Shown piece after piece: positions 25,361 to 34,408 of a stretch of 64,000 nt of DNA. Source of the DNA: Actinomadura sp. WMMA1423 (GTDB lineage Bacteria > Actinomycetota > Actinomycetes > Streptosporangiales > Streptosporangiaceae); the NCBI RefSeq assembly GCF_006547145.1, contig NZ_CP041244.1:3100001-3164000 (forward strand), in the 5' to 3' direction. Below the pieces are notes generated by a model. That model saw only the letters and a program-made list of their open reading frames with translations. It was not told the DNA's origin and made no database searches. Within the stretch, counting starts at the first letter, position 1. Every line of letters starts with the position of its first letter. A program made the position numbers and the translations under genes.

Positions 25361-25800
25361 GGGCGCTCCTCCGCGGCGCCGTCCGGCTCGACCGGCTCCT
25401 TGTGCAGCGCGACCCGGGCGCCCGTGTCCTCGATGCCGTGCAGGGCGCCGACCGGGCGCGACGGTTCGGCGTCGCCGGCGCGCTTGCGGAGGTCGCGGAG
25501 CTGCCGCTCCAGGTCCGCCACGCGGGCGTCGCGCTCGTGCAGGGCCTCGGTGAGGCGGTGGACCGCGTCGTCCGTCACGTGCATCTGGTACCCCCAGAGC
25601 GTCCTGGGGAACCGGAGGTGGGAGCCTTCCCAGCCGATGACGGGCCGCCCCTCGGCGTCCACGCTGACCGGCGGATAGTCGGGATGGGCCTCGGCCAGCT
25701 CGCCGCCCCGGCCCATGGCGAGGACGACGACGGCGCCCAGCACGGCCACGCCGGCCAGGACGAGAACCACGACCACGATCACGCTCCGATCTGACGGCAC
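25357..25800 (-). CDS. Small membrane-anchored DivIVA-like protein
   Basis: A protein of about 147 residues: one N-terminal membrane helix (VIVVVVLVLAGVAVLGAVVV), MGRGGEL, a motif LRFPRTLWGYQMHVTDDAVH like the DivIVA-repeat core (LxxxxLrGYdxxxVDxxL), then a coiled coil (ALHERDARVADLERQLRDL). Similar TM-plus-DivIVA-motif proteins adjoin tag in other actinobacteria, as far as I recall. It probably localises to the membrane; role unproven. The start could be GTG 25800 or 25782. Confidence 0.65.
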   Translation of the reverse strand: MPSDRSVIVVVVLVLAGVAVLGAVVVLAMGRGGELAEAHPDYPPVSVDAEGRPVIGWEGSHLRFPRTLWGYQMHVTDDAVHRLTEALHERDARVADLERQLRDLRKRAGDAEPSRPVGALHGIEDTGARVALHKEPVEPDGAAEERP

Positions 25801-25849
25801 CCCATCTGGAGGACGATCCCTCGTCCCCGATCGTGCCACGCTTGGCGGC

Positions 25850-26167
25850 ATGGGGTTGCAAGAGCGCAAGGTCCTTCCACCGGACGCGCCGGTTCCGGCC
25901 GGTGTCGTGGACGCGGGCACGGCGCCCCCGGCGAGCCGGGTGGAGCGGCTCGTCGCGTCCGGGGACGCCGTGCTGGTCACACTGGAGTCCGACGCCCGGG
26001 AGCCCGATCCGGGCCTGCTGGCGGCGGCTTCGGTCTACGCGTGGCTGGGCGCGACGTGGTTCCGCGTGCCGGAGGCCCAGGCGGACGGTACGCGCCAGGT
26101 GCTGGCCATGGTGGCCTCCATCCGGGGCACCCGTCCCCCGTCCGTCGCCCGCCGGGGCCTCGCCTGA
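25850..26167 (+). CDS. Small DHPS-C-terminus-like protein
   Basis: This 105-residue protein ends in TRQVLAMVASIRGTRPPSV...RRGLA. That closely resembles the last helix and tail of actinobacterial dihydropteroate synthase-like (FolP2) proteins. Here only the final strand-helix part remains, preceded by a short domain with VYAWLGATWFRVPEAQ. The catalytic pterin and PABA motifs are absent. In mycobacteria folP2 lies near tag, so this could be a reduced relic in its ancestral position. A functional role is doubtful but the frame is intact. Confidence 0.55.
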   Translation: MGLQERKVLPPDAPVPAGVVDAGTAPPASRVERLVASGDAVLVTLESDAREPDPGLLAAASVYAWLGATWFRVPEAQADGTRQVLAMVASIRGTRPPSVARRGLA

Positions 26168-26171
26168 CCGC

Positions 26172-26191
26172 GGCCCCGGCAGGCCGGGGCC
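26172..26191. terminator. Bidirectional hairpin between convergent genes
   Basis: A perfect 9-bp stem GGCCCCGGC/GCCGGGGCC with a 2-base loop lies between the DHPS-like stop (26167) and the PhoX stop (26198). An outer CTGAC/GTCAG pair may extend it. Confidence 0.6.
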
Positions 26192-26197
26192 CGCCCG

Positions 26198-27514
26198 TCA
26201 GCCGCGTAGCCGGTGCCAGGGCCCAGTGATCGCGAACGTGGCGCCGGGGTCGGACTGGCGGTTGGCGAACAGGATCCGCCCGTCCGGGGAGAACGTGACG
26301 CCGGTGAACTCGCTGTCGTTCAGGGCGTTGCGCGCCATCGCGAACGGCTGGTCGCGCCGATTGGTGCCGATGAGGTACTGCTCGCCGTCGCCGTCCTCGG
26401 CCAGGATCACGCCGCCGCCGTACGGCGAGACGGTGATGTTGTCGGGGCCGTCGAAGCGCCCGCCCGGCTTGAAGACGAGCTGGAGCTCGATCTCGCCGCG
26501 GCGCGGGTCGTAGGTCCAGACCTGCCCGGCGTGGTCGGCGGCGCCGCCGTCGGACTTCCGGGAGTAGCTGCACACGAAGTAGGCCTTGCCGTGGCCCCAC
26601 CAGGCGCCTTCGAGCTTCTGGCTCCGCGTGATCGTGTCGAACTGCTTGCGGACCGAGGTCTGCTGCGCCGACGGGTCCGGGACCTCGACCCATTCGGCGC
26701 GCAGCCGCGTCCCGGGCTCCTGGACGGCCGACAGGTCCGGGACGCCGCGGACGTTCAGCGCCTCCAGCCTCCCGCCCGCCATGTAGGCGTGGTAGCCGCC
26801 GCGGTGGGCGCGCGGGCGGAACCGGTAGAAGAGCCCGAACGGCTTGGACGCGTCCTCGGTCAGGTACGCGGTGAGCGTGTGCGGGTCGACGGCGACGGCC
26901 TCGTGCGCGAACCGGCCGAGCCCGGTGAGCGGGACGGGCTCGGTCCTGCGGCCGGTCGGGGCGACCTCGAACACCCAGCCGTGGCTCTTGGTCTGGCCGG
27001 TGAAGCCCTCGGTCTCCTCGCAGGTCAGCCACGTCCCCCACGGGGTCCGTCCGCCCGCGCAGTTGGTGGAGGTCCCGGCGAGGCTGACGTACTGCGACAG
27101 CAGGTTCCCCTGGCCGTCGACCTCCAGCGTGGTGGTGCCGCCGTTGGCCGCCGGGTCGTAGGTCCACTCGGGGCGCCCCACGGCGCGGGTGCCGTTGTTG
27201 CTCTGCTCGTGGTTGCGCACCAGGCGGGTGCGGCCGTGGCGGCCGCCGGGGAAGGTGGCCATCCCGTCGTGGTGCCCGGGGACGACGACGCCCTCGGAGA
27301 TCGGGTCGCCTTCGACCGACATCGTCTTGTAGGAGAAGCCCTTGGGCAGGTCCAGGACGCCCTTGGGGTCGGGGACCAGCGGGCCGTACCCGTAGGCCTC
27401 CCCCGTTTCGGCGCCCGCGGACGTCTGGAAGATTCCGTCCAGGCTTCCGGCGAGGGCGATGGACAGCGCGCCGGCCGCGCCGCCCTTGACGACTCCGCGA
27501 CGGGTCACTGACAT
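26198..27514 (-). CDS. Tat-exported PhoX/DUF839-family phosphatase-like protein
   Basis: The 438-residue protein has a twin-arginine signal (SVTRRGVVKGGAAGALSIA) and the PhoX/DUF839 beta-propeller layout: FPGGRHGRTRLVRNHEQ near residue 90, TSTNCAGGRTPWGTWLTCEE near residue 150, and GRFAHEAVAVDP. The NHE, TCEE and HE residues are ligands of the Fe/Ca active site in PhoX alkaline phosphatases. It is folded in the cytoplasm and exported by Tat; tatB lies in this window but tatC does not. Relatives are often phosphate-regulated; no Pho box was identified. Confidence 0.85.
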   Translation of the reverse strand: MSVTRRGVVKGGAAGALSIALAGSLDGIFQTSAGAETGEAYGYGPLVPDPKGVLDLPKGFSYKTMSVEGDPISEGVVVPGHHDGMATFPGGRHGRTRLVRNHEQSNNGTRAVGRPEWTYDPAANGGTTTLEVDGQGNLLSQYVSLAGTSTNCAGGRTPWGTWLTCEETEGFTGQTKSHGWVFEVAPTGRRTEPVPLTGLGRFAHEAVAVDPHTLTAYLTEDASKPFGLFYRFRPRAHRGGYHAYMAGGRLEALNVRGVPDLSAVQEPGTRLRAEWVEVPDPSAQQTSVRKQFDTITRSQKLEGAWWGHGKAYFVCSYSRKSDGGAADHAGQVWTYDPRRGEIELQLVFKPGGRFDGPDNITVSPYGGGVILAEDGDGEQYLIGTNRRDQPFAMARNALNDSEFTGVTFSPDGRILFANRQSDPGATFAITGPWHRLRG

Positions 27515-27748
27515 GGGCACTCCTTCATCTGAGGGGATCACGCCGGAGCCTGGTCGCCGTGCCTGAACCGGAAATGAACGATCACCGACCGGAAGGAAAA
27601 ACCCCAGGACAACGTTGCTCCGCCCCTGAGGGCGGCGCCGGGCCGGGTCGAGGCGCCGGCCGGCACCGGGACCGCCCCGATTCCTTTCGCGGTCCGGCCG
27701 CGTCTGCAGATGTGAGGACGTCAGGTCGATTCGAGAGGGGCGTCGCGG

Positions 27749-28696
27749 GTGTCGAGTGCTCAGGATGATGTGGTGAAGGCGCATTTCGAGGCCTTGGGGC
27801 GGGAGATGTCGCCGGGGATGTCGTTGGCGCGGTGGCGTGACGTCGTGGAGCACTACGGCGACGTGACCGCCGAGCCCGGTGCCGTGGACTACCTGGAGAC
27901 CCAGGCGGCGGGGCTGCCGGCCCTGTGGGCGGTCCCGAAGGACTGCTCGCCGGACCGGGTCCTGCTGTGCCTGCACGGCGGCGGTTTCGCGACATGCTCG
28001 AGGTACACGCACCGCAAGATGTTCGCCCACCTGGCCAAGGCGATGGGCGTGAGGGCGTTGATCCCGGAATACCGGCGCGCCCCGGAGCATCCTCATCCGG
28101 CACAGGTCGACGACTCGGTCGCGGTCTACGGGTGGCTGCTCGACCAGGGGTTCGCGGCCGGCCGGATCGCGTTCGCCGGAGACTCCGCCGGCGGCGGGCT
28201 CGCCGTGACGGCCCTGCTGCGCGCCCGCGCGCGGGGCCTGCCGCTGCCCGCGGCGTCGATGCCGCTGTCACCGTGGGTGGACATGGAGGCCAAGGGGCGA
28301 TCAATGGTGACCAACCGGGACAGGGACGCGCTGCTGGGCGATCCGCAGATGACGCGGCTGCTGATCGGGATGTTCCTGGGCGAGGACGGTGACCCGCGGG
28401 ACCCGTACGCCAACCCGTTGTACGCCGATCTGACCGGCTTGCCACCGCTGTACATCCAGGCCGGTGGCGAGGAGACCCTCCTCGACGACGCCCGCCGTCT
28501 GGCCGAGCGCGCCCGCGCAGCGGGCGTCGAGGCGCGCCTCGACGTGGTCGGGGGCCGGCAGCACACCTTCCAGCTCGGTGCGGGCCGGGCGGCCCGGGCG
28601 GATGAGGCGATCCGGCGCCTGGCCGACTGGGCACGGCCCAAAGTGGGCCTTGAGGCCGACGCCAACGCCGCGTCGGGGGCGGTGGCATCGTCCTGA
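27749..28696 (+). CDS. Alpha/beta hydrolase, HSL-type esterase
   Basis: The 315-residue hormone-sensitive-lipase-like esterase has the oxyanion HGGGF motif (LCLHGGGFATC near residue 75) and nucleophile elbow GDSAGGGLA near residue 145. The acid lies in the GGEETLLDDA region and the catalytic His in RQHTFQ near the C-terminus. It hydrolyses short-chain esters in the cytoplasm; no signal peptide. Start is GTG 27749. The sigma factor gene begins 34 bases after its stop, so they probably share a transcript. The 234 bases upstream hold no gene. Confidence 0.88.
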   Translation: MSSAQDDVVKAHFEALGREMSPGMSLARWRDVVEHYGDVTAEPGAVDYLETQAAGLPALWAVPKDCSPDRVLLCLHGGGFATCSRYTHRKMFAHLAKAMGVRALIPEYRRAPEHPHPAQVDDSVAVYGWLLDQGFAAGRIAFAGDSAGGGLAVTALLRARARGLPLPAASMPLSPWVDMEAKGRSMVTNRDRDALLGDPQMTRLLIGMFLGEDGDPRDPYANPLYADLTGLPPLYIQAGGEETLLDDARRLAERARAAGVEARLDVVGGRQHTFQLGAGRAARADEAIRRLADWARPKVGLEADANAASGAVASS

Positions 28697-28729
28697 ACGG
28701 TCCGCAGGGTGGTCAAGCGAGGGAGCGAG

Positions 28730-29734
28730 ATGACGCGGACCAAGGGCGGGAGCAGCGCGTCGGCGGAGTTCGCTGAGCGAGCCGAGCCGTTCCGCAGGGA
28801 ACTGCTGGCGCACTGCTATCGGATGCTGGGCTCGGTGTACGAGGCGGAGGACGCGGTGCAGGAGACGTACCTGAACGCCTGGCGAGCGCACCGGAGCTTC
28901 GAAGGCCGCTCATCGCTGCGGACCTGGTTGTACCGGATCGCGACCAACGCGTGCCTGTCGGCGCTGCGAGGGCGCGACCGGAGGGTGCTGCCCTCCGGGC
29001 TCGGCCCGCCGGGGGAAGACCCGCACGCGCCGGTGCGGGCGGCCGGGGCGGAGGTGAGGTGGTTGCAGCCGATCCCGGACGCGCTGGTGGCCTCGGAGGC
29101 GGACGACCCCGCCACGGCCGCCATCGCGCGGGAGAACCTGCGCCTGGCGTTGACCGCCTGCCTGCAGCACCTGCCGCCCCGGCAGCGAGCCGTGTTCCTG
29201 CTCCGCGAGGTGCTGGGGTTCTCGTCGCCGGAGGTGGCTCGGATGCTCGGCACCAGCGCGGCAGCGGTCAAAAGCGCCCTGCAGCGCGCCCGCGCCCGCC
29301 TGGACGAGGCCTCCCCGGTCGATCGGGGCGACCCGCCGGGCGGGGCCGAGCAGCGCGCGCTGCTGGACGGCTACGTCGCGGCGTTCGAGAACGCGGACGG
29401 CGCCGCGTTCGAGCGGCTGCTGAGCGCCGACGCCGCCCTGGAGTTCCCCCCGGCGGCCACCTGGTTCTCCGGCCGCCGCCGCTGCGTCCCCTTCCTGGCC
29501 CGGACCGCCGGCGCGCCCGGCGACTGGCGCATGATCCCCACCGCCGCGAACGGCCAGCCCGCCGCCGCCTCGTACCGGCTCGGCGGCGACGGCGTCCACC
29601 ACGCGTACGGAGTGGCGGTGCTCACCGTCACCGCGGCCGGGATCGCCGGCATCACCGCTTTCGGCGACCCGGGCGCGGTCACGGGTTTCGGGCTGCCGAC
29701 GACCCTTGCCGCGCGCACCGCAGGACCCTCGTGA
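28730..29734 (+). CDS. ECF sigma factor, SigG-like with SnoaL-like C-terminal domain
   Basis: A protein of about 334 residues with region 2 ([40 protein letters not shown]) near residues 20-65 and region 4 ([36 protein letters not shown]) near 140-185. A C-terminal NTF2/SnoaL-like domain follows ([20 protein letters not shown]). This is the SigG/ECF56-like layout that lacks a separate anti-sigma factor. ATG 28730 has a GAGGGAG site 5 bases upstream; the GTG at 28709 is less likely. Grouping with the esterase suggests the hydrolase is in its regulon. Confidence 0.88.
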   Translation: MTRTKGGSSASAEFAERAEPFRRELLAHCYRMLGSVYEAEDAVQETYLNAWRAHRSFEGRSSLRTWLYRIATNACLSALRGRDRRVLPSGLGPPGEDPHAPVRAAGAEVRWLQPIPDALVASEADDPATAAIARENLRLALTACLQHLPPRQRAVFLLREVLGFSSPEVARMLGTSAAAVKSALQRARARLDEASPVDRGDPPGGAEQRALLDGYVAAFENADGAAFERLLSADAALEFPPAATWFSGRRRCVPFLARTAGAPGDWRMIPTAANGQPAAASYRLGGDGVHHAYGVAVLTVTAAGIAGITAFGDPGAVTGFGLPTTLAARTAGPS

Positions 29735-29825
29735 GGAGTCGCTCACCTACCGGCGCACGTCACGGCCCACCGGTCGGCGGTGCGACCTCCCGGGCACCGC
29801 GGGCGAGCGCACCCGTGGGCAGGGG

Positions 29826-30656
29826 TCAGGAGTCGGCGGGCTTGTAGTCCGCGGCCTCGGCGATGGCGGAGCCGGCCAGGTCGAAGCCCTCCACGCACGC
29901 CAGGTAGCCGGGGGCCTCCCAGTCGTGGCCGCCGGGCTCGCCGCGCAGCGGCACGTACGTCCCGCCGGCCTGCCTGACCAGCAGCAGCCCGGCGGCGATG
30001 TCCCAGGCGTTGATGGACGAGTCGTAGGCCACGTCCACCCATCCGGCGGCGACGTGGGCGAGGGTGAGGGCGGCGCTGCCGGGGCGGCGGACGGTGGCGA
30101 ACGCGTCCACGATCCGGCCGTAGCGCCGCAGCGCCTCCTCGCGTCCGAGGCTCAGGTCATGGGCGCTCGGGTAGGACGTGGCGACGACGGCGCTCGCGTC
30201 GCGGGCCGCGCCGCGGCTGCGGATCGGCTCGCCGTTGCAGGTGGCTCCGCCGTCGAGCGAGGCGGTGAACATGTCGTCGCGCACCGGGTCGTACACCACG
30301 CCCGCCACCATCTCATCGCCCAGGGCGGCGCCGATGGACACGCAGAAGAACGGCAGGCCGACGGCGAAGTTGGCCGTCCCGTCGATCGGGTCGACGTACC
30401 AGCGCAGGTCGCCGTCCCCGCCGCCCACGCCGCCCTCCTCACCGATCACGACGCTGCCGGGGGCGTGCTCGGCGAGGACCTCGCGGATGGTCTCCTCGGC
30501 GGCCATGTCGTGCTCGGTGACGGGGTCGTGGATGTCGCGCTTGAGGTCGACCTCGGGACGCGACCGGAACGCGGTCCGCAGCCGGTCCCCGGTGGCGCGG
30601 GCGGCGAGTTCGGCGATCCCGGCGAGCTCCCGCGAGGCGGGGACATCGGCGTTCAT
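29826..30656 (-). CDS. Inositol monophosphatase-family protein
   Basis: The 276-residue protein carries the Mg-dependent phosphatase motifs: IGEEGG near residue 72, [20 protein letters not shown] near residue 86 and the C-terminal [18 protein letters not shown] near residue 212. Substrates of the family range from inositol-1-phosphate to histidinol-phosphate and NADP. With no pathway genes beside it, the substrate is open. The ATG at 30656 has an AAGGAGA site. It is divergent from the SDR gene. Confidence 0.9.
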   Translation of the reverse strand: MNADVPASRELAGIAELAARATGDRLRTAFRSRPEVDLKRDIHDPVTEHDMAAEETIREVLAEHAPGSVVIGEEGGVGGGDGDLRWYVDPIDGTANFAVGLPFFCVSIGAALGDEMVAGVVYDPVRDDMFTASLDGGATCNGEPIRSRGAARDASAVVATSYPSAHDLSLGREEALRRYGRIVDAFATVRRPGSAALTLAHVAAGWVDVAYDSSINAWDIAAGLLLVRQAGGTYVPLRGEPGGHDWEAPGYLACVEGFDLAGSAIAEAADYKPADS

Positions 30657-30803
30657 TCTTCTCCTTCGGCGAGGGCGAGGGCGCGGACGCGCACATCAAC
30701 GACCGTATCCGAGGGCCACCGGGCCCCGGCGGGGCCTTTTGTTACAGAGCCCTCGACTCGGGCAGTGGGTCCCTGTGCCGGATCCAGCGCCGCCGTCGTG
30801 GGG

Positions 30804-31835
30804 ATGAACATGAAGCACAAGATCGGTAAGGACACGGTCGTCGTGGTGACGGGAGCCTCCGGCGGCATCGGACGCGCCGCCGCCGTGGCGTTCGCGCGCC
30901 GCGGGGCGGGGGTGGCCCTGCTCGCCCGCGGGGAGGAGGGGCTGCGCGGGGCCGCCGTGGACGTCGAGTCCGCCGGCGGGCGCGCGCTGCCGGTCAGCGT
31001 GGACGTCGCCGACCCCGGGGCGGTGGACGCGGCGGCCGAGCTGGCCGAGCGGGAGCTCGGGCCGATCGACGTGTGGGTCAACGTGGCGTTCTCCTCGGTG
31101 TTCGCGCCGTTCTGGGAGATAGAGCCGGAGGAGTTCAAGCGCACCACCGAGGTCACCTACCTCGGGTACGTCAACGGCACCAGGGCCGCGCTGAAGCGGA
31201 TGATGCCGCGCGACCGCGGCGTGATCGTCCAGTGCGGGTCGGCGCTGGCCTACCGGGGCATCCCCCTGCAGAGCGCGTACTGCGGCTCCAAGCACGCCGT
31301 CCAAGGGCTGCACGACTCGCTGCGGGCGGAGCTGATGCACGAGCGCAGCGGCGTGAAGGTGACGATGGTGCAGATGCCGGCGGTCAACACCCCCCAGTTC
31401 GACTGGGTGCTGAACCGCCTGCCGCGCCGCCCGCAGCCCGTCCCGCCGATCTACCAGCCGGAGGTCGCGGCGGACGCGCTCGTCCACGCCGCCGAGCATC
31501 CGCGGCGGCGCGAGTACTGGGTCGGCGGCAGCACCGTGGGCACGATCCTCGCCGACAAGTTCGCGACGGGCCTGCTGGACCGCTACCTGGCCCGGACGGG
31601 CTTCAAGGCCCAGCAGACGGAGAGGCGCGCGAGGCCGGACCAGCCGGTGAACCTCTGGGAGCCCGCGGACGGCGCGCCGGACGGCGACCGCGGCAGCCAC
31701 GGCCGGTTCGACGAGGAGGCGCACGCCAGGAGCCCGCAGATGTGGGCGGGGCGGCACAAGTACCTGGTGGGGGCCGCGACCGCCGGTGCGGCGGCGGGGG
31801 CCGCCGCGGGCGCGGCCCGGCTGCTGCGGCGATGA
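30804..31835 (+). CDS. Short-chain dehydrogenase/reductase with C-terminal extension
   Basis: The 343-residue SDR has the NAD(P)-binding [11 protein letters not shown] near residue 16, the NVAFSS position in place of NNAG, catalytic Ser in CGSALAYRG and the YCGSK (Y-x3-K) motif near residue 155. About 90 extra residues follow, ending in a Gly/Ala hydrophobic segment ([18 protein letters not shown]) that could be a membrane anchor. It is 28 bases upstream of the TPP enzyme gene and likely in one operon with it. Substrate unknown. Confidence 0.88.
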   Translation: MNMKHKIGKDTVVVVTGASGGIGRAAAVAFARRGAGVALLARGEEGLRGAAVDVESAGGRALPVSVDVADPGAVDAAAELAERELGPIDVWVNVAFSSVFAPFWEIEPEEFKRTTEVTYLGYVNGTRAALKRMMPRDRGVIVQCGSALAYRGIPLQSAYCGSKHAVQGLHDSLRAELMHERSGVKVTMVQMPAVNTPQFDWVLNRLPRRPQPVPPIYQPEVAADALVHAAEHPRRREYWVGGSTVGTILADKFATGLLDRYLARTGFKAQQTERRARPDQPVNLWEPADGAPDGDRGSHGRFDEEAHARSPQMWAGRHKYLVGAATAGAAAGAAAGAARLLRR

Positions 31836-31863
31836 CGGACAGGTGACGACGAAGGAGACAGCG

Positions 31864-33669
31864 ATGGCGCAGCAAGTGGCCGACTACGTCCTCCAGCGGC
31901 TGACCGAGTGGGGTGTGGAGCGCGTCTACGGGTATCCGGGCGACGGCATCAACGGGATGCTCGGCGCGTTCGACCGCGCGGAGGGCGAGCCGGAGTTCAT
32001 CCAGACGCGGCACGAGGAGATGGCCGCGTTCATGGCCTGCGGGCACGCGAAGTTCACCGGCGAGGTCGGGGTGTGCGCGGCGACGTCCGGTCCGGGCGCG
32101 ATCCACCTGCTGAACGGCCTGTACGACGCGAAGCTGGACCACCAGCCGGTCGTCGCGATCGTCGGGCAGCAGAAGCGCCTGGCGCAGGGCACGCACTACC
32201 AGCAGGAGGTCAACCTCGAGAACCTGTTCTCCGACGTCTCGGAGTACTGCCAGATCGTCATGCACCCCGGGCAGATGCGGCACGTCGTCGACCGGGCGTT
32301 CAAGACGGCCCTGACCACCCGCGGCGTCGCGACGATCATCATTCCGGAGGACGTCCAGGAGGCCGACGCGGTGCCGTCGCCCCCCAAGGAGCACGGCTCG
32401 GTGTACTCCAGCGTGGGGTGGAGCCGGCCGCGCGTCCTGCCGGATCCGGAGGAGCTGCGCAAGGCCGCCGACATCCTCAACGAGGGGACCAAGGTCGCGA
32501 TGCTCATCGGCCAGGGCGCCGCGAACGCCGAGGCCGAGGTGATCGAGACGGCCGAACTGCTGGGCGCCGGGGTCGCCAAGGCGCTGCTCGGCCGCGAGGT
32601 CGTCCCGGACGACCTGCCGTTCGTCACCGGCCCGATCGGCCTGCTCGGCTCCAAGGCCAGCGACGAGATGATGATGAACTGCGACACGCTGTTCATGATC
32701 GGCACGAGCTTCCCGTACGCCGAGTGGCTGCCGGACGAGGGCAGCTGCCGCGGCGTCGAGATCGACATCGACGGGCGCATGATCGGCATCCGCTACCCGA
32801 TGGACGCGCACGTCGTCGGGGACGCCAAGGAGACGCTCCGGGAGCTGATCCCGCTGCTGCGGCGCAAGGAGGACCGCTCCTGGCGCGAGGAGATCGAGGA
32901 GAACGTCCGGGCCTGGGACGCGGTCATGGACAAGCGGGCTGCCCAGACCTTCGACGGCAAGGTCAACCCGCAGGCCGTCGCGCACGAGCTGTCCCCGCTC
33001 CTGCCCGACGACGCCATCCTCACCGCCGACTCCGGCTCGGGCACCAACTGGTGGGCCCGGCACATCAAGATCCGCGGCGGCATGAAGGCCTCGCTGTCGG
33101 GGACCCTGGCCACGATGGGCCCCGGCGTCCCGTACGCGATCGCGGCGCGGTTCGCCTACCCCGACCGACCGGTGATCGCCTTCATCGGGGACGGCGCGTT
33201 CCAGATGAACGGCATGAACGAGATGATCACCGTCAAGCGGTACGCCGACCGGATGGCCGGCTCGGCGCCGCTGATCTTCGCGATCTTCAACAACCAGGAC
33301 CTCAACCAGGTGACCTGGGAGCAGCGCGCCATGGGCGGCGACCCGAAGTACGAGGGCTCGCAGAGCATCCCCGACTTCCCCTACGCCAAGTTCGCCGAGC
33401 TGGCGGGGCTCAGGGGCATCTACTGCGACGATCCGAAGAAGGTCACCGAGGCCTGGCGGGAGGCCCTCGCGAGCGACCGCCCGGTGGTCCTGGAGTTCGT
33501 GGTCGACAACGAGATCGCCCCGATCCCGCCGCACATCATGAAGGACCAGGCCAAGAAGGCCGTCAAGGCCGGCCTCAGGGACCCGCAGAAGATCGGCATC
33601 GCGGCCCGCGGCTTCCGCCAGAAGCTCACCGAGATGTACGAGAACATGCCGGGCCGCAAGCACGACTGA
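31864..33669 (+). CDS. Thiamine-pyrophosphate enzyme, pyruvate oxidase-like
   Basis: The 601-residue protein has the three-domain POX/AHAS architecture. The N-terminal PYR domain has catalytic Glu in QTRHEEMAAFMACGHAKFTG near residue 50. The middle domain is near 200-330. The PP domain has the TPP/Mg motif GDGAFQMNGMNE...NNQDLNQVTWEQ near 445-485. Best matches by eye are pyruvate oxidase/dehydrogenase (PoxB-like) and related actinobacterial TPP-requiring proteins, not acetolactate synthase. The product would be acetate or acetyl-phosphate. An AAGGAG site precedes the ATG. Membrane-binding C-terminal features of PoxB are not obvious. Confidence 0.88.
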   Translation: MAQQVADYVLQRLTEWGVERVYGYPGDGINGMLGAFDRAEGEPEFIQTRHEEMAAFMACGHAKFTGEVGVCAATSGPGAIHLLNGLYDAKLDHQPVVAIVGQQKRLAQGTHYQQEVNLENLFSDVSEYCQIVMHPGQMRHVVDRAFKTALTTRGVATIIIPEDVQEADAVPSPPKEHGSVYSSVGWSRPRVLPDPEELRKAADILNEGTKVAMLIGQGAANAEAEVIETAELLGAGVAKALLGREVVPDDLPFVTGPIGLLGSKASDEMMMNCDTLFMIGTSFPYAEWLPDEGSCRGVEIDIDGRMIGIRYPMDAHVVGDAKETLRELIPLLRRKEDRSWREEIEENVRAWDAVMDKRAAQTFDGKVNPQAVAHELSPLLPDDAILTADSGSGTNWWARHIKIRGGMKASLSGTLATMGPGVPYAIAARFAYPDRPVIAFIGDGAFQMNGMNEMITVKRYADRMAGSAPLIFAIFNNQDLNQVTWEQRAMGGDPKYEGSQSIPDFPYAKFAELAGLRGIYCDDPKKVTEAWREALASDRPVVLEFVVDNEIAPIPPHIMKDQAKKAVKAGLRDPQKIGIAARGFRQKLTEMYENMPGRKHD

Positions 33670-33674
33670 GGCGA

Positions 33675-33686
33675 GGCCGCGCGGCC
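33675..33686. terminator. Short hairpin between convergent TPP enzyme and LOG genes
   Basis: GGCCG-CG-CGGCC forms a 5-bp stem. An outer CTGA/TCAG pair brackets it. This is weak but well placed in the 27-base convergent gap. Confidence 0.3.
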
Positions 33687-33696
33687 CGGCCGTCCG

Positions 33697-34299
33697 TCAG
33701 AGCTCGGCCTCCGCGTAGTCCTCGGTGGAGAACTCGATGCGGGGCTGCGCCCGCTCCAGGAGGTCGAACGCCTCGGGGACGCCGCTCGTCCAGCCGACGG
33801 CGTCCCAGATCTTGGGGCGGGCGAAGCCCTGGTCGGTGAGGCCGACCATCAGCTCGCGCAGCGGCTCGTAGACGCCGGTCGGGTCGAGGATCACGACGGG
33901 CTTGTCGTGCATGGCGAGGACACGGGCGGTCCACACCTCGAACAGCTCCTCCAGCGTGCCGATGCCGCCGGGCAGGACGAGGAACGCGTCGCTGCGCCTG
34001 TCCATCTCGCCCTTGCGGGCCCGCATGTCGGCGGTCACGATCAGCTCGTCGTTGTCCTCGTCGGAGATCTCGACGCTGACCAGGCCCTCGGGGATCACGC
34101 CGACCGTCCGGGCGCCGCCGGCCCGCGCGGCGCGGGCGACGGCGCCCATGCACGACACCTGGGCGCCGCCGCTGACGAGGCTGTGGCCGCGCCGGGCCAG
34201 CTCGGCGCCGACCTCGGCGGCGAGGTCGACGTAGCGGCGGTCGATCTTGCCGCTGGACGAGCAGAACACGCAGACGGCGAGGGGTTTCCGGGAGTTCAC
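33697..34299 (-). CDS. LOG-family protein (cytokinin riboside 5'-monophosphate phosphoribohydrolase-like)
   Basis: The 200-residue Rossmann-like protein starts AVCVFCSSSGKIDRRYVDLA. The signature is PGGIGTLEELFEVWT near residue 110, with catalytic Arg/Glu, and SGGAQVSCMG near residue 44 replaces the usual GGxxGLMG. LOG enzymes release a base from nucleoside 5'-monophosphates. GTG start at 34299. A second, longer LOG paralogue lies at 53476-54276. Confidence 0.88.
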   Translation of the reverse strand: MNSRKPLAVCVFCSSSGKIDRRYVDLAAEVGAELARRGHSLVSGGAQVSCMGAVARAARAGGARTVGVIPEGLVSVEISDEDNDELIVTADMRARKGEMDRRSDAFLVLPGGIGTLEELFEVWTARVLAMHDKPVVILDPTGVYEPLRELMVGLTDQGFARPKIWDAVGWTSGVPEAFDLLERAQPRIEFSTEDYAEAEL

Positions 34300-34408
34300 C
34301 TGGCCAATCTAACGGCTGGCCCCGGCCGGGGCCCGTCGATTTTTCGGCGATGCCCGGCAGCTCCGCGATGTCTCTTGCCCCGTGCCGGCCGATCGTTCCG
34401 CCGGGGCG

